From RDXT01 sp033765305 (GTDB lineage Bacteria > Bacteroidota > Bacteroidia > J057): DNA of 64,000 nt. Positions 37,265 to 45,819 of the stretch are shown here, one piece after another. Under the pieces are notes generated by a model. The model worked only from the letters and a program-made list of their open reading frames with translations. It had not been told where the DNA came from and ran no database searches. The position numbers and the translations under genes are program-made. How positions within the stretch are numbered: position 1 is the first letter of the stretch; every line of letters starts with the position of its first letter. The stretch is from NCBI GenBank assembly GCA_033765305.1, contig JANRID010000019.1, positions 90,729 through 154,728 on the forward strand, read 5' to 3'.

Positions 37265-37534
37265 ATGGCACGCAAATCCATTATTGCCCGTCAGAAGAAG
37301 CGCGAGCGCATGGTCGCCCGGTACGCTGAGAAGCGTAAAACGCTCAAGGAAATGGGGGACTACCAGGGGCTCGCCCTCCTGCCCCGAAACTCGTCTCCGG
37401 TCCGCCTGCGCAACCGCTGCAAGCTCACCGGAAGGGGCCGCGCATACCTGCGCCGCTTCGGGATCTCCCGTATCAAGTTCCGCGAGATGGCCCTCGCAGG
37501 TAAAATTCCGGGTGTTAAAAAAACCAGCTGGTAA
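37265..37534 (+). CDS. rpsN: 30S ribosomal protein S14, zinc-free form
   Basis: The 89-residue protein has the long form of S14 (SIIARQKKRERMVARY, LPRNSSPVRLRNRCKLTGRGR, GISRIKFREMALAGKIPGVKK). Only one cysteine is present, so it is the zinc-independent type. It starts five bases after rplE. Confidence 0.97.
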   Translation: MARKSIIARQKKRERMVARYAEKRKTLKEMGDYQGLALLPRNSSPVRLRNRCKLTGRGRAYLRRFGISRIKFREMALAGKIPGVKKTSW

Positions 37535-37539
37535 GACCT

Positions 37540-37938
37540 ATGCATACCGATCCGATAGCCGACTTCCTCACCAGGATCCGCAACGCCCAGCGTGCCGGCC
37601 ATAAGCTGGTGGATATCCCCGCTTCCAATCTCAAGAAGGAAATGACGCGGGTGCTCTTCGAACAGGGCTACATCAAGAAGTACAAGTTTCTCGATGAAGG
37701 CCCTCAGGGTCTCATCAAGATCGCGCTCAAATACGAAAAGGCCTCCCGCCGCCCCGCCATCTCCCAGATTGTGCGGATCAGCCGCCCCGGCCTGCGAAAC
37801 TACTCCAAAGTGAAGAGTATGCCCCGTGTGCACAATGGCCTCGGAATCGCCATCCTCTCCACCCCCAAAGGGGTGATGACGGACAAGGCGGCCCGCGAGC
37901 TCAATGTCGGCGGAGAAGTGCTGTGTTACGTATTCTAA
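37540..37938 (+). CDS. rpsH: 30S ribosomal protein S8
   Basis: The 132-residue protein begins TDPIADFLTRIRNA and ends with the family signature GIAILSTPKGVMTDKAARELNVGGEVLCYVF. In E. coli S8 autoregulates the spc operon; no S8-like mRNA site was identified here. Confidence 0.98.
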   Translation: MHTDPIADFLTRIRNAQRAGHKLVDIPASNLKKEMTRVLFEQGYIKKYKFLDEGPQGLIKIALKYEKASRRPAISQIVRISRPGLRNYSKVKSMPRVHNGLGIAILSTPKGVMTDKAARELNVGGEVLCYVF

Positions 37939-37951
37939 TCGCCTGAGGACC

Positions 37952-38515
37952 ATGTCGCGAATTGGAAAACTCCCCATCAAGCTGCCTGCCGGCGTGTCCA
38001 TCTCCGTGGATAAGTCGAATACCGTGACCGTGAAAGGCCCCAAAGGCGAACTCACGCAGCGCATCGATCCCGATATCCAGGTGGAAGTCGCCGACGGCTC
38101 CGTGCAGGTCCAGCGCCCTACCGACCAGAAGCGCCACCGCGCTATGCACGGCCTCTACCGTACCCTCATCAACAACATGGTGGTGGGCGTGACGCAAGGA
38201 TACCAGCGCCAGCTCGAACTCATCGGCGTGGGCTACAAAGCCGAAGCCAAGGGCAACTCCCTCGAACTGATGCTCGGCTATTCCCACCCGATCCTGATGC
38301 TGATCCCCAGTGAGGTCACCATCCAGACCGAACAGCTCCGCGGCCAAAACCCCAAGATCACCCTCACCTGCATCGATAAGCAGCTGCTGGGGCAGATCGC
38401 ATCCAAGGTCCGCTCCCTCCGCCCGCCGGAACCCTACAAAGGCAAAGGGATCCGCTACGTGGACGAAGTGGTGCGCCGCAAGGCAGGCAAAGCAGGCGGC
38501 AAAGGCAAGAAATAA
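37952..38515 (+). CDS. rplF: 50S ribosomal protein L6
   Basis: The 187-residue protein begins SRIGKLPIKLPAGV; the ATG at 37952 is 13 bases after rpsH, and an upstream in-frame start inside rpsH is rejected. The C-terminal PEPYKGKGIRY motif is present, near the sarcin-ricin loop contact. Confidence 0.97.
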   Translation: MSRIGKLPIKLPAGVSISVDKSNTVTVKGPKGELTQRIDPDIQVEVADGSVQVQRPTDQKRHRAMHGLYRTLINNMVVGVTQGYQRQLELIGVGYKAEAKGNSLELMLGYSHPILMLIPSEVTIQTEQLRGQNPKITLTCIDKQLLGQIASKVRSLRPPEPYKGKGIRYVDEVVRRKAGKAGGKGKK

Positions 38516-38572
38516 CCCGCCTCCGGCTTCGGCCGCTGATCTTCCTCCGACTTTCAACGGTTCTTCCATCCT

Positions 38573-38935
38573 ATGGTCGATAATACGAAAAAACTCGAAC
38601 GCCGTGCACGGATCCGCAAACGCCTCCGCGTTGCGATCCGCGGCACCGCCGAACGGCCCCGCCTCTCGGTGTTCCGCAGCAACCAGCAGATCTACGCCCA
38701 GCTCATTGACGATGAGGCAGGCGTAACCATCGCCAGTTGTTCTTCTCGCACAAAAGAGGTATCTTCGCAGCCACTTTCTAAAACAGAACGCAGCCGCGAA
38801 GTAGGTAAACGTCTCGCCGAGATTGCCCTGGCTAAACAAGTTACCAAGGTGGTCTTCGACCGGAATGGCTATCTCTATCACGGCAGAGTCAAAGCGCTTG
38901 CAGAAGGCGCCCGCGAAGGCGGCTTACAATTTTAA
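38573..38935 (+). CDS. rplR: 50S ribosomal protein L18
   Basis: The 120-residue protein has RRARIRKRLR, RPRLSVFRSNQQIYAQLIDD and the C-terminal VVFDRNGYLYHGRVKALAEGAREGGL. It binds 5S rRNA with L5. Confidence 0.97.
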   Translation: MVDNTKKLERRARIRKRLRVAIRGTAERPRLSVFRSNQQIYAQLIDDEAGVTIASCSSRTKEVSSQPLSKTERSREVGKRLAEIALAKQVTKVVFDRNGYLYHGRVKALAEGAREGGLQF

Positions 38936-38938
38936 CCT

Positions 38939-39457
38939 ATGAGACTACCCAGCGAAATCCGAGTCAAGAACGGCGAAGTCGAACTGCACGAGCACGTAGT
39001 TCGGATCAACCGGGTGGCCAAAGTGGTAAAAGGCGGCCGCCGGTTCAGCTTCAGCGCCATCGTCGTAGTCGGCGATGGAAAAGGTGTGGTGGGTTACGGA
39101 CTTGGCAAAGCCAATGAAGTGACGGATGCGATCTCCAAAGGGGTGGAAGACGCAAAGAAAAACCTGATCAAGGTCAGCATTCACCGCGGCACCATCCCCC
39201 ACGACATCCTCACCAAGTTCGGAGCAGCCAAGGTGCTGCTCATGCCCGCCGCTCCCGGTACGGGCGTGCTGGCAGGGGGTGCTATGCGTGCGGTCCTCGA
39301 AGCCGCAGGCGTGAAAGACGTGGTCTGCAAGAGCCTCGGCTCTTCCAACCCCCACAACGTGGTCAAAGCTACGGTCAAAGCCCTCGCCGATCTGCGGATG
39401 CCGCATGTGGTCGCACAGCGCCGGGGAATTACCGTGGAGAAAGTGTTCAAAGGCTAA
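38939..39457 (+). CDS. rpsE: 30S ribosomal protein S5
   Basis: The 172-residue protein has VVRINRVAKVVKGGRRFSF, the GKANEVTDAISKGVEDAKKN block and the APGTGVLAGGAMRAVLEAAGV signature. It forms part of the mRNA entry site with S3 and S4. It starts three bases after rplR. Confidence 0.98.
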   Translation: MRLPSEIRVKNGEVELHEHVVRINRVAKVVKGGRRFSFSAIVVVGDGKGVVGYGLGKANEVTDAISKGVEDAKKNLIKVSIHRGTIPHDILTKFGAAKVLLMPAAPGTGVLAGGAMRAVLEAAGVKDVVCKSLGSSNPHNVVKATVKALADLRMPHVVAQRRGITVEKVFKG

Positions 39458-39477
39458 TCATCAACCGGCGGATCGCT

Positions 39478-39663
39478 ATGTACCCGAAAGTTAAAATCAC
39501 CCAGGTGCGGAGCCTGATCAAGCGCCCCTCCGATCAGCGCGCGACCATCGAAGCGCTCGGGCTGGGCCGGATCAACCGTTCGGTCGTGAAGGAAGTCACG
39601 CCCCAGGTGCTGGGTATGATCAAGAAGGTGAGTCATCTGGTTAAACTGGAAGAGACCGAGTAA
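39478..39663 (+). CDS. rpmD: 50S ribosomal protein L30
   Basis: The 61-residue protein has VKITQVRSLIKRPSDQRATIEALGLGRINRSV, the complete short bacterial form. rplO starts two bases after its stop. Confidence 0.96.
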   Translation: MYPKVKITQVRSLIKRPSDQRATIEALGLGRINRSVVKEVTPQVLGMIKKVSHLVKLEETE

Positions 39664-39665
39664 TC

Positions 39666-40115
39666 ATGAAACTGCATACCCTCAAGCCTGCTGCAGGCGC
39701 TACCAAATCCACCAAGCGGGTCGGCCGCGGTGAAGGTTCCGGCAAAGGCGGCACCTCGACCAAAGGCCATAAAGGCCAGCAGTCGCGCAGCGGCTACAAC
39801 TACCGCGCATGGTTCGAGGGCGGCCAGATGCCCCTCCAGCGCCGTATCCCCAAGTTCGGCTTCAAAAACTTCACCCGCGTGGAGTTTAAAGCCATCAACC
39901 TGGATACCCTGCAGGAGCTCCTCGATGCCTATCCCGCCGATGTGGTGGATCACCAGTACCTGGTAAACCACGGCATGATTTCTTCCGCTTCGAAGCTGGT
40001 CAAGGTCCTGGGCCGCGGCGAGCTGAAGGCAAAAGCTGAGTTCAAGCTTAATAAGTTCAGCGAGACGGCCCGCAAGGCCATCGAAGCTGCCGGAGGCACC
40101 GCTACCGAAGTCTAA
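39666..40115 (+). CDS. rplO: 50S ribosomal protein L15
   Basis: The 149-residue protein has the glycine-rich arm (KRVGRGEGSGKGGTSTKGHKG) and GGQMPLQRRIPKFGF. It is a late assembly protein and lies directly upstream of secY, with a two-base gap. Confidence 0.97.
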   Translation: MKLHTLKPAAGATKSTKRVGRGEGSGKGGTSTKGHKGQQSRSGYNYRAWFEGGQMPLQRRIPKFGFKNFTRVEFKAINLDTLQELLDAYPADVVDHQYLVNHGMISSASKLVKVLGRGELKAKAEFKLNKFSETARKAIEAAGGTATEV

Positions 40116-40117
40116 GC

Positions 40118-41458
40118 ATGAAAGATCTGATTCAGACCCTGCGCAACATCTTCAAGATCCCGGAACTCAGAAGCCGGATCTTCTACACGCTGTTGCTGCT
40201 GACGGTGTACCGTCTGGGGACCTTCATTATCCTGCCGGGCATCGACTCCCAGCTGCTGCAGGCGAGCTTCTCCAGCGGCAGCACGGGCGGCGGCCTGCTG
40301 GACCTCTTCAACACCTTCCTCGGCGGCGCCTTCGCACGCGGCTCGATCCTGGCCCTGGGCATCATGCCCTATATCTCCGCCTCGATCGTGGTGCAGCTGC
40401 TCGCTGCCGTCCTGCCCAGCATTCAGAAGCTGCGCATGGAAGGGGACAGCGGCCAAAAGAAGATGAATCAGATTACCCGCTTCGTCACGGTCGCCATCTG
40501 TCTCTTCCAGTCCTACAGCTACGTGTACTACCTCCGCGGCCAGTACGCCAATGCCCTGCTGGACGACGGGTTCCTCTTCACCTTCACGTCCATCATGATC
40601 CTCACCGCCGGCACGATGTTCCTCGTCTGGCTCGGCGAGCGCATCACGGACAACGGCATCGGCAACGGCTCCTCGCTGATCATCGCCATCGGCATCATCT
40701 CCGAGTTCCCGCCGGCCCTCATCAATGAAGGCCGCTCTACCCTGCCCATGATCTTCTTCATCGAGATCCTCGCCCTGGGCATCGTGACGATGGCGGTGGT
40801 GGCCCTTACCCAGGCTACCCGCAAGATCCCGATCAACTACGCCCGCCAGATGGCCGGCAACCGCCTCGTACAGGCAGGCGGCGGCACCGGTGCCCGGCAG
40901 TATATCCCGCTGAAGATCAACTCGGCCGGGGTGATGCCGATCATCTTCGCCCAGGCGATCATGTTCATCCCGACCACCCTCATCCAGCTGGCAGGCGCCG
41001 AGTCGCTTTCCGGTGTGGTGGCGGCCATGAGCAATGTCAATGGCTTCTGGTACAACCTGATCTTCTTCCTGATGATCATCGTGTTTACCTACTTCTACAC
41101 GGCCATTGCCATCAACCCCAACGAGATCGCAGACCAGCTCAAGCGCAACGGCGGCTTTATTCCCGGCATCAAACCCGGAAAGAAAACCGCTTCGTATATC
41201 GACAACATTCTTTCCCGGATTACCCTGCCCGGTTCGATCTTCCTGGCGATCGTCGCGATTTTCCCGGCGGTTGCAGGGGTGCTCGGCACCTCCGGCTCCT
41301 TCGCGCAGTTCTTCGGCGGCACCACGCTCATCATCATGATCGGGGTGGTGCTCGATACCCTGCAGCAAGTGGAAAGCTACCTGCTCATGCGCCACTACGA
41401 TGGCCTGATGCGGAGCGGCCGGATCAAAGGGCGTCAGCGCAGCGGATTGGCAGTGTAA
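40118..41458 (+). CDS. secY: preprotein translocase subunit SecY
   Basis: The 446-residue protein has ten predicted membrane helices. Recognisable family segments are LGIMPYISASIVVQLL, the plug and pore region, GERITDNGIGNGSSLIIAIGI and the cytoplasmic loop with GFIPGIKPGKKTASYI. It forms the protein-conducting channel with SecE and SecG. adk, present between secY and map in many Firmicutes, is absent; map begins one base after the stop. Confidence 0.98.
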   Translation: MKDLIQTLRNIFKIPELRSRIFYTLLLLTVYRLGTFIILPGIDSQLLQASFSSGSTGGGLLDLFNTFLGGAFARGSILALGIMPYISASIVVQLLAAVLPSIQKLRMEGDSGQKKMNQITRFVTVAICLFQSYSYVYYLRGQYANALLDDGFLFTFTSIMILTAGTMFLVWLGERITDNGIGNGSSLIIAIGIISEFPPALINEGRSTLPMIFFIEILALGIVTMAVVALTQATRKIPINYARQMAGNRLVQAGGGTGARQYIPLKINSAGVMPIIFAQAIMFIPTTLIQLAGAESLSGVVAAMSNVNGFWYNLIFFLMIIVFTYFYTAIAINPNEIADQLKRNGGFIPGIKPGKKTASYIDNILSRITLPGSIFLAIVAIFPAVAGVLGTSGSFAQFFGGTTLIIMIGVVLDTLQQVESYLLMRHYDGLMRSGRIKGRQRSGLAV

Positions 41459-41459
41459 T

Positions 41460-42251
41460 ATGGGAGAGAAAATTTCGTATAAGACGCCGGAAGAGATCGA
41501 AATGATCCGGCAGAGTTCTTTGTTAGTCAGCAAGACGCTGGGTGAAGTCAAGAAGCACATCCGTCCGGGCGCCAATACCATGGACCTGGATAAGATAGCC
41601 GAAACCTTCATCCGGGATCATGGAGGCGTGCCTGCCTTCAAGAACTACAAGCCCCGCTTCGCCGACTCGGCGTATCCGTACACGCTCTGCACCTCGGTGA
41701 ACGACGAAGTCATTCACGGGATGCCGTCCGCCAGGCGGATTCTCCAGGAAGGCGACATCATCTCGGTGGACTGCGGGGTGCTGCTCAACGGATGGTTTGG
41801 CGATTCGGCCTATACCTTTCCGGTGGGCGAAGTCTCGGCCAAGAAGCAGAAGCTCCTGCAGGTTACGCGGGAGTCGCTCTTCAAAGGCATCGAGAAGGCG
41901 GTGGCGGGCAACCGGCTGGGCGAAGTATCCTTCGCAATCCAGCGGCATGCGGAGACCTACGGATTCAGCGTGGTACGCGAATTGGTGGGTCATGGCATCG
42001 GACGCAAGCTGCACGAGCCGCCGGATGTGCCCAACTACGGGCGAAAGGGGGCAGGCGTGCGGCTGACAGAAGGGATGGTGCTCGCAATCGAGCCCATGAT
42101 CAATCTGGGCAAGCGGTTTGTGGAAGTATCCAAGGATGGGTACACGATCTATACCACCGACCGCCAGCCCTCTGCCCACTTCGAGCACTCGGTTGCGGTG
42201 GGCAAGGATAAAGCGGTGATTCTGTCGAATTTTGAGTTGATTGAGCATTAA
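41460..42251 (+). CDS. map: type I methionine aminopeptidase
   Basis: The 263-residue protein has the metal ligands of type I enzymes: aspartates in VDCGVLLNGWFGDSAYTF, histidine in GHGIGRKLHEPPDVPNYG, and glutamates in AIEPMI and FEHSVAV. It removes the initiator methionine from nascent proteins. It is coupled to secY (stop and start separated by one base). Confidence 0.97.
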   Translation: MGEKISYKTPEEIEMIRQSSLLVSKTLGEVKKHIRPGANTMDLDKIAETFIRDHGGVPAFKNYKPRFADSAYPYTLCTSVNDEVIHGMPSARRILQEGDIISVDCGVLLNGWFGDSAYTFPVGEVSAKKQKLLQVTRESLFKGIEKAVAGNRLGEVSFAIQRHAETYGFSVVRELVGHGIGRKLHEPPDVPNYGRKGAGVRLTEGMVLAIEPMINLGKRFVEVSKDGYTIYTTDRQPSAHFEHSVAVGKDKAVILSNFELIEH

Positions 42252-42263
42252 GCAGCAAAGACA

Positions 42264-42482
42264 TTGGCAAAACAAGCGCCGATCAAAGTAGACGGGGTGG
42301 TAACGGAAGCGTTGCCCAATGCTACATTCCGCGTTCGGCTCGAAAACGGCCATGAACTGCTGGCGCACATCGCCGGCAAGATGCGCATGCACTACATCAA
42401 GATTCTGCCCGGGGACAAGGTATCGCTGGAAATTCCGCCGTACGATCTTACCAAGGGCCGGATCACCTACCGCTACAAGTGA
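42264..42482 (+). CDS. infA: translation initiation factor IF-1 (TTG start)
   Basis: The 72-residue OB-fold protein (AKQAPIKVDGVVTEALPNA, HIAGKMRMHYIKILPGD, LTKGRITYRYK) is of standard length when read from the TTG at 42264. No ATG exists between the map stop and the conserved N-terminus. It blocks the A site during initiation. Confidence 0.97.
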   Translation: MAKQAPIKVDGVVTEALPNATFRVRLENGHELLAHIAGKMRMHYIKILPGDKVSLEIPPYDLTKGRITYRYK

Positions 42483-42509
42483 CACTGAACGAATACAACG
42501 GATAAGCCC

Positions 42510-42626
42510 ATGAAGGTCAGAGCTTCCATCAAAAAGCGGTCCGAGGACTGCAAGATCATCCGGCGGAAAGGCCGGCTGTACGTGATCAACAAGAAGAACC
42601 CCAAGTTCAAACAACGTCAAGGCTAA
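42510..42626 (+). CDS. rpmJ: 50S ribosomal protein L36, zinc-free form
   Basis: A 38-residue frame reads MKVRASIKKRSEDCKIIRR and ends FKQRQG. The usual zinc ligands of L36 (three cysteines and a histidine) are reduced to a single cysteine, so this is the C-minus type. It lies in its normal place between infA and rpsM. Confidence 0.95.
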   Translation: MKVRASIKKRSEDCKIIRRKGRLYVINKKNPKFKQRQG

Positions 42627-42630
42627 CTCT

Positions 42631-43008
42631 ATGGCACGCATTGCAGGCGTCGACTTGCCTAAAAACAAACGCGGGGTGATCGGGCTGACCTATATCTATG
42701 GGATCGGCCGTACGTCCGCCACGAACATTCTGGCCAAGGCCGGCATCAGCGAGGACAAGCGGGTGAAGGACTGGACGGAAGAAGATGTCGTGAAAATCCG
42801 CCGCGTGATCGGCGACGATTACAAGGTGGAAGGCCAGCTCCGCAGCGAAGTTCAGCTGAACATCAAGCGTCTGATGGACATCGGATGCTACCGGGGTCTC
42901 CGGCACCGCAAAGGCCTGCCGCTCCGCGGCCAGCGCACCCGCACCAACGCCCGTACCCGCAAAGGGAAGAAGAAAACGGTCGCCAACAAGAAGAAGGCTA
43001 CCAAGTAA
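42631..43008 (+). CDS. rpsM: 30S ribosomal protein S13
   Basis: The 125-residue protein has ARIAGVDLPKNKRGVIGLTYIYGIG and the C-terminal RGLRHRKGLPLRGQRTRTNARTRKGKKK tail, which contacts tRNA. It begins the alpha block, four bases after rpmJ. Confidence 0.98.
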   Translation: MARIAGVDLPKNKRGVIGLTYIYGIGRTSATNILAKAGISEDKRVKDWTEEDVVKIRRVIGDDYKVEGQLRSEVQLNIKRLMDIGCYRGLRHRKGLPLRGQRTRTNARTRKGKKKTVANKKKATK

Positions 43009-43071
43009 TCCGGGCGGCATCTGCACCACATGGGTTTATCCGGCATTTTGGATGTATAATCAAATTCTCTC

Positions 43072-43455
43072 ATGGCAAAGGCCCTGAAAGTCAAAAAGAA
43101 AAAGAAAGTCGAGGCGGTGGGCCAAGCGCACATCAGCTCGTCTTTCAACAACATAATCATCACCATCACCGATGCGACCGGCAACACCATCACGTGGTCG
43201 GCAGCCGGCAAGATGGGCTTCAAAGGCTCCAAGAAGAATACCCCCTACGCAGCACAGGTGTCTGCTTCGGACTGCGCCAAGCGTGCCTACGACCTGGGCC
43301 TGCGCAAGGTAGAGGTGTTCGTCAAAGGAACCGGCGCCGGCCGTGAGGCCGCCATCCGCGCCCTCGGCGCTTCCGGACTTGAAGTGTCCGTGATCAACGA
43401 CATTACCCCGCTGCCCCACAACGGCTGCCGCCCTCCCAAACGCAGAAGAGTTTAA
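43072..43455 (+). CDS. rpsK: 30S ribosomal protein S11
   Basis: The 127-residue protein has the AHISSSFNNIIITITD segment and the C-terminal signature NDITPLPHNGCRPPKRRRV. It lies on the 30S platform. Confidence 0.98.
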   Translation: MAKALKVKKKKKVEAVGQAHISSSFNNIIITITDATGNTITWSAAGKMGFKGSKKNTPYAAQVSASDCAKRAYDLGLRKVEVFVKGTGAGREAAIRALGASGLEVSVINDITPLPHNGCRPPKRRRV

Positions 43456-43475
43456 TCCATCACTGAAAGCGAGCA

Positions 43476-44075
43476 ATGGCAAGATATACCGGCCCACGCG
43501 ACAGGATTGCACGCAAGTTCAAGGAAGCAATCTTTGGCCCTTCCAAGGCATTCGAACGCCGCAAATACGGCCCCGGCCAGCATGGCAAAGGCCGCAAAAA
43601 GGCGTCCGAATATGCTTCTCAGCTTGCTGAAAAGCAGAAAACCAAGTATGCCTACGGGCTGCTGGAGCGCCAGTTCCGCAACACCTTCGACAAAGCCGCC
43701 CGCAAAAGCGGGGTGACCGGCACGGTGTTTCTCCAGATGCTGGAAGCCCGCCTCGACAATACGGTGTTCCGCATGGGCTTCGCTCCCTCCCGGATGGCCG
43801 CCCGCCAGGTCGTGTCCCACAAGCACGTGATGGTCAACGGGGTGGTGACCAATATCGCATCCTTCCAGCTCAAACCCGGCGACGAGGTCTCCATCCGGGA
43901 AAAGAGCCGCAGTGCCGATGTGATCAACCGCAGCCTCGGCCGCTCCGCCCGCTTCAACTGGCTTCAGGTGTACCCCGACCAGTACCGCGGCGTGTTCCTG
44001 AATTATCCTGAACGTGAGGAGATTCCGGAAAACATTAATGAGCAGCTCATCGTAGAACTGTATTCCAAAGGTTAA
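43476..44075 (+). CDS. rpsD: 30S ribosomal protein S4
   Basis: The 199-residue protein begins ARYTGPRDRIARKF and has an S4 RNA-binding domain with RLDNTVFRMGFAPSRMAARQ and VSHKHVMVNGVV. It lacks the N-terminal zinc cysteines. In E. coli S4 represses the alpha operon; whether that control exists here is unknown. Confidence 0.98.
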   Translation: MARYTGPRDRIARKFKEAIFGPSKAFERRKYGPGQHGKGRKKASEYASQLAEKQKTKYAYGLLERQFRNTFDKAARKSGVTGTVFLQMLEARLDNTVFRMGFAPSRMAARQVVSHKHVMVNGVVTNIASFQLKPGDEVSIREKSRSADVINRSLGRSARFNWLQVYPDQYRGVFLNYPEREEIPENINEQLIVELYSKG

Positions 44076-44092
44076 TCAAGCGGGCTCTATCT

Positions 44093-45079
44093 ATGGCATT
44101 GCTAAACTTTATGATGCCGGAGAAAGTCGTCCTCGAAAAGGAAGGCGATTCCTTCGGGCGCTTTATGCTCCGGCCGCTTGAACGCGGGTATGGCATTACA
44201 GTTGGCAACGCGCTCCGCCGCGTGCTCCTTTCGTCGCTGGAAGGGTATGCCATCACCTCGATCAAGATTCCTGCGATCGACCATGAATTCTCCGTCGTCC
44301 CCGGTGTGCTGGAAGATGTCACGGAAATCATTCTGAACCTGAAAGGCGTACGCCTGAAGAAGGTCACGGAAGGCGACCACAAACTCTTCGTATCGATCCG
44401 GGGCCGCGAGGTCTTCAAAGCCGGCGATATCGCAGATCATACGTCGTCCTTCAAGGTGACCAACCCCGAACTGGTGATCTGCCACCTGGATCCCAAAACC
44501 CAGTTCGATATCGAGCTGACGATTTCCAAAGGCCGCGGCTATGTGCCCGCGGAAGACAACCGCGTGGCCAATGCGCCTATCGGCGAGATCGCCATCGACG
44601 CCATCTTCACCCCGATCCGCAATGTGCGCTATCAGGTCGACGACTACCGCGTCGAGCAGCGCACAGACTTTGAACAGCTCGAGATCGACGTGCAGACCGA
44701 TGGCACCATCGATGCTGAATCGGCCCTGAAGGAAGCGTCCAACATTCTGCTGCGCCACCTGATGCTGTTCTCCGACGAGAACATCACCATCGCCGCAGAT
44801 GTGCCCGACAAGAAGGATGAGGTGGATGAAAACTACCTCCAGATGCGGAAGCTGCTCAAAACGCCGCTCTCCGAACTCGATCTGTCGGTGCGCGCCTACA
44901 ACTGCCTCAAGGCAGCAGACATTAAAACCCTCGGCGATCTGGTCAGCTACAACATCGCTGACCTCCTGAAATTCCGCAACTTCGGGCGCAAGTCGCTTAC
45001 GGAGCTCGAAGAGCTCGTGGCCGACAAGGCGCTCACCTTCGGGATGGATGTAGTCAAGTACCGCCTCGACGAAGATTAA
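44093..45079 (+). CDS. rpoA: DNA-directed RNA polymerase subunit alpha
   Basis: The 328-residue protein has the N-terminal dimerisation domain (RFMLRPLERGYGITVGNALRRVLLSSLEG) and a C-terminal domain (LSVRAYNCLKAADIKTLGDLV, FRNFGRKSLTELEE) that binds upstream promoter DNA and activators. The length is typical. A terminator-like hairpin follows the stop codon. Confidence 0.98.
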   Translation: MALLNFMMPEKVVLEKEGDSFGRFMLRPLERGYGITVGNALRRVLLSSLEGYAITSIKIPAIDHEFSVVPGVLEDVTEIILNLKGVRLKKVTEGDHKLFVSIRGREVFKAGDIADHTSSFKVTNPELVICHLDPKTQFDIELTISKGRGYVPAEDNRVANAPIGEIAIDAIFTPIRNVRYQVDDYRVEQRTDFEQLEIDVQTDGTIDAESALKEASNILLRHLMLFSDENITIAADVPDKKDEVDENYLQMRKLLKTPLSELDLSVRAYNCLKAADIKTLGDLVSYNIADLLKFRNFGRKSLTELEELVADKALTFGMDVVKYRLDED

Positions 45080-45131
45080 GGAAGCAGGCTGGCCCGGCCT
45101 CGCGCCAGGCCCCCGGCTTCCGGTTTTGTTT
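45080..45131 (+). terminator. terminator-like hairpin between rpoA and rplQ
   Basis: GGAAGC (45080-45085) pairs with GCTTCC (45116-45121), with an inner CTGGC/GCCAG stem. GGTTTTGTTT follows. It begins right after the rpoA stop codon and probably lowers rather than abolishes rplQ transcription. Confidence 0.5.
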
Positions 45132-45197
45132 CACCTGTCCTGCGGATTATGACCCCTCGAAAGAGCGGAATGCCGCAAGGATTTCAATCTTCTTTTC

Positions 45198-45749
45198 ATG
45201 AGACACGGGAATAAGGTCAACCACCTCGGACGGACGTACAGCCACCGCAAGGCGCTGCTCGCGAACCTGTCCATCTCCCTCCTGATTCACAAGCGGATCC
45301 GCACCACCCTCGCCAAGGCGAAAGAGCTGCGCGTGTACGTCGAGCCGCTGATCACCAAATCCAAGACGGATACCACGCACTCCCGCCGGGTGGTATTCTC
45401 CTACCTGCAGAACAAGGACGCGATCAAGGAACTCTTCGGCCCGATCGCCGAAAAGGTCGCCGACCGTCCCGGAGGCTATACCCGCATCCTGAAGCTCGGG
45501 CCGCGCCCCGGCGACAATGCGGAAATGGCGCTCATCGAGCTGGTGGACTTCAACGAGTACCTCGAAGGGGAAAAGCTCTCCAGCCGCCGTGCCAAGAAGA
45601 AGCGCTCGCGCCGCAGCTCCGGCAAGAAGCAGGGTGCGACTGCTGCCGAAACGGCTGCACCGGTGACGCCTGCTCCCCAGTCCGTGATCGAAACGGTGGA
45701 GCCGGAAGAGGTGGCCGACTCGCCCGCCGATTCCGAATCCAAGGACTGA
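45198..45749 (+). CDS. rplQ: 50S ribosomal protein L17 with C-terminal extension
   Basis: The L17 core (MRHGNKVNHLGRTYSHRKALL, KAKELRVYVEPLITKSK, GYTRILKLGPRPGDNAEMALIEL) spans about 120 residues. It continues into a basic stretch (RRAKKKRSRRSSGKK) and an acidic, alanine-, threonine- and glutamate-rich tail, for 183 residues in all. Such tails occur in other Bacteroidota. It is the last gene of the cluster, 118 bases after rpoA, with a strong terminator downstream. Confidence 0.97.
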   Translation: MRHGNKVNHLGRTYSHRKALLANLSISLLIHKRIRTTLAKAKELRVYVEPLITKSKTDTTHSRRVVFSYLQNKDAIKELFGPIAEKVADRPGGYTRILKLGPRPGDNAEMALIELVDFNEYLEGEKLSSRRAKKKRSRRSSGKKQGATAAETAAPVTPAPQSVIETVEPEEVADSPADSESKD

Positions 45750-45772
45750 TCCTTCCGGAATTCGGATTGTAT

Positions 45773-45807
45773 GCAAAACCGCCAGCGCACAGCGCTGGCG
45801 GTTTTGC
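45773..45807. terminator. bidirectional terminator of the ribosomal cluster
   Basis: A perfect 16-bp stem (45773-45788 with 45792-45807) closes on a 3-base loop and has AAAA and TTTT in its arms, so it can terminate both rplQ and the converging amine oxidase gene. Confidence 0.92.
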
Positions 45808-45819
45808 GTTGCGGCAGCG

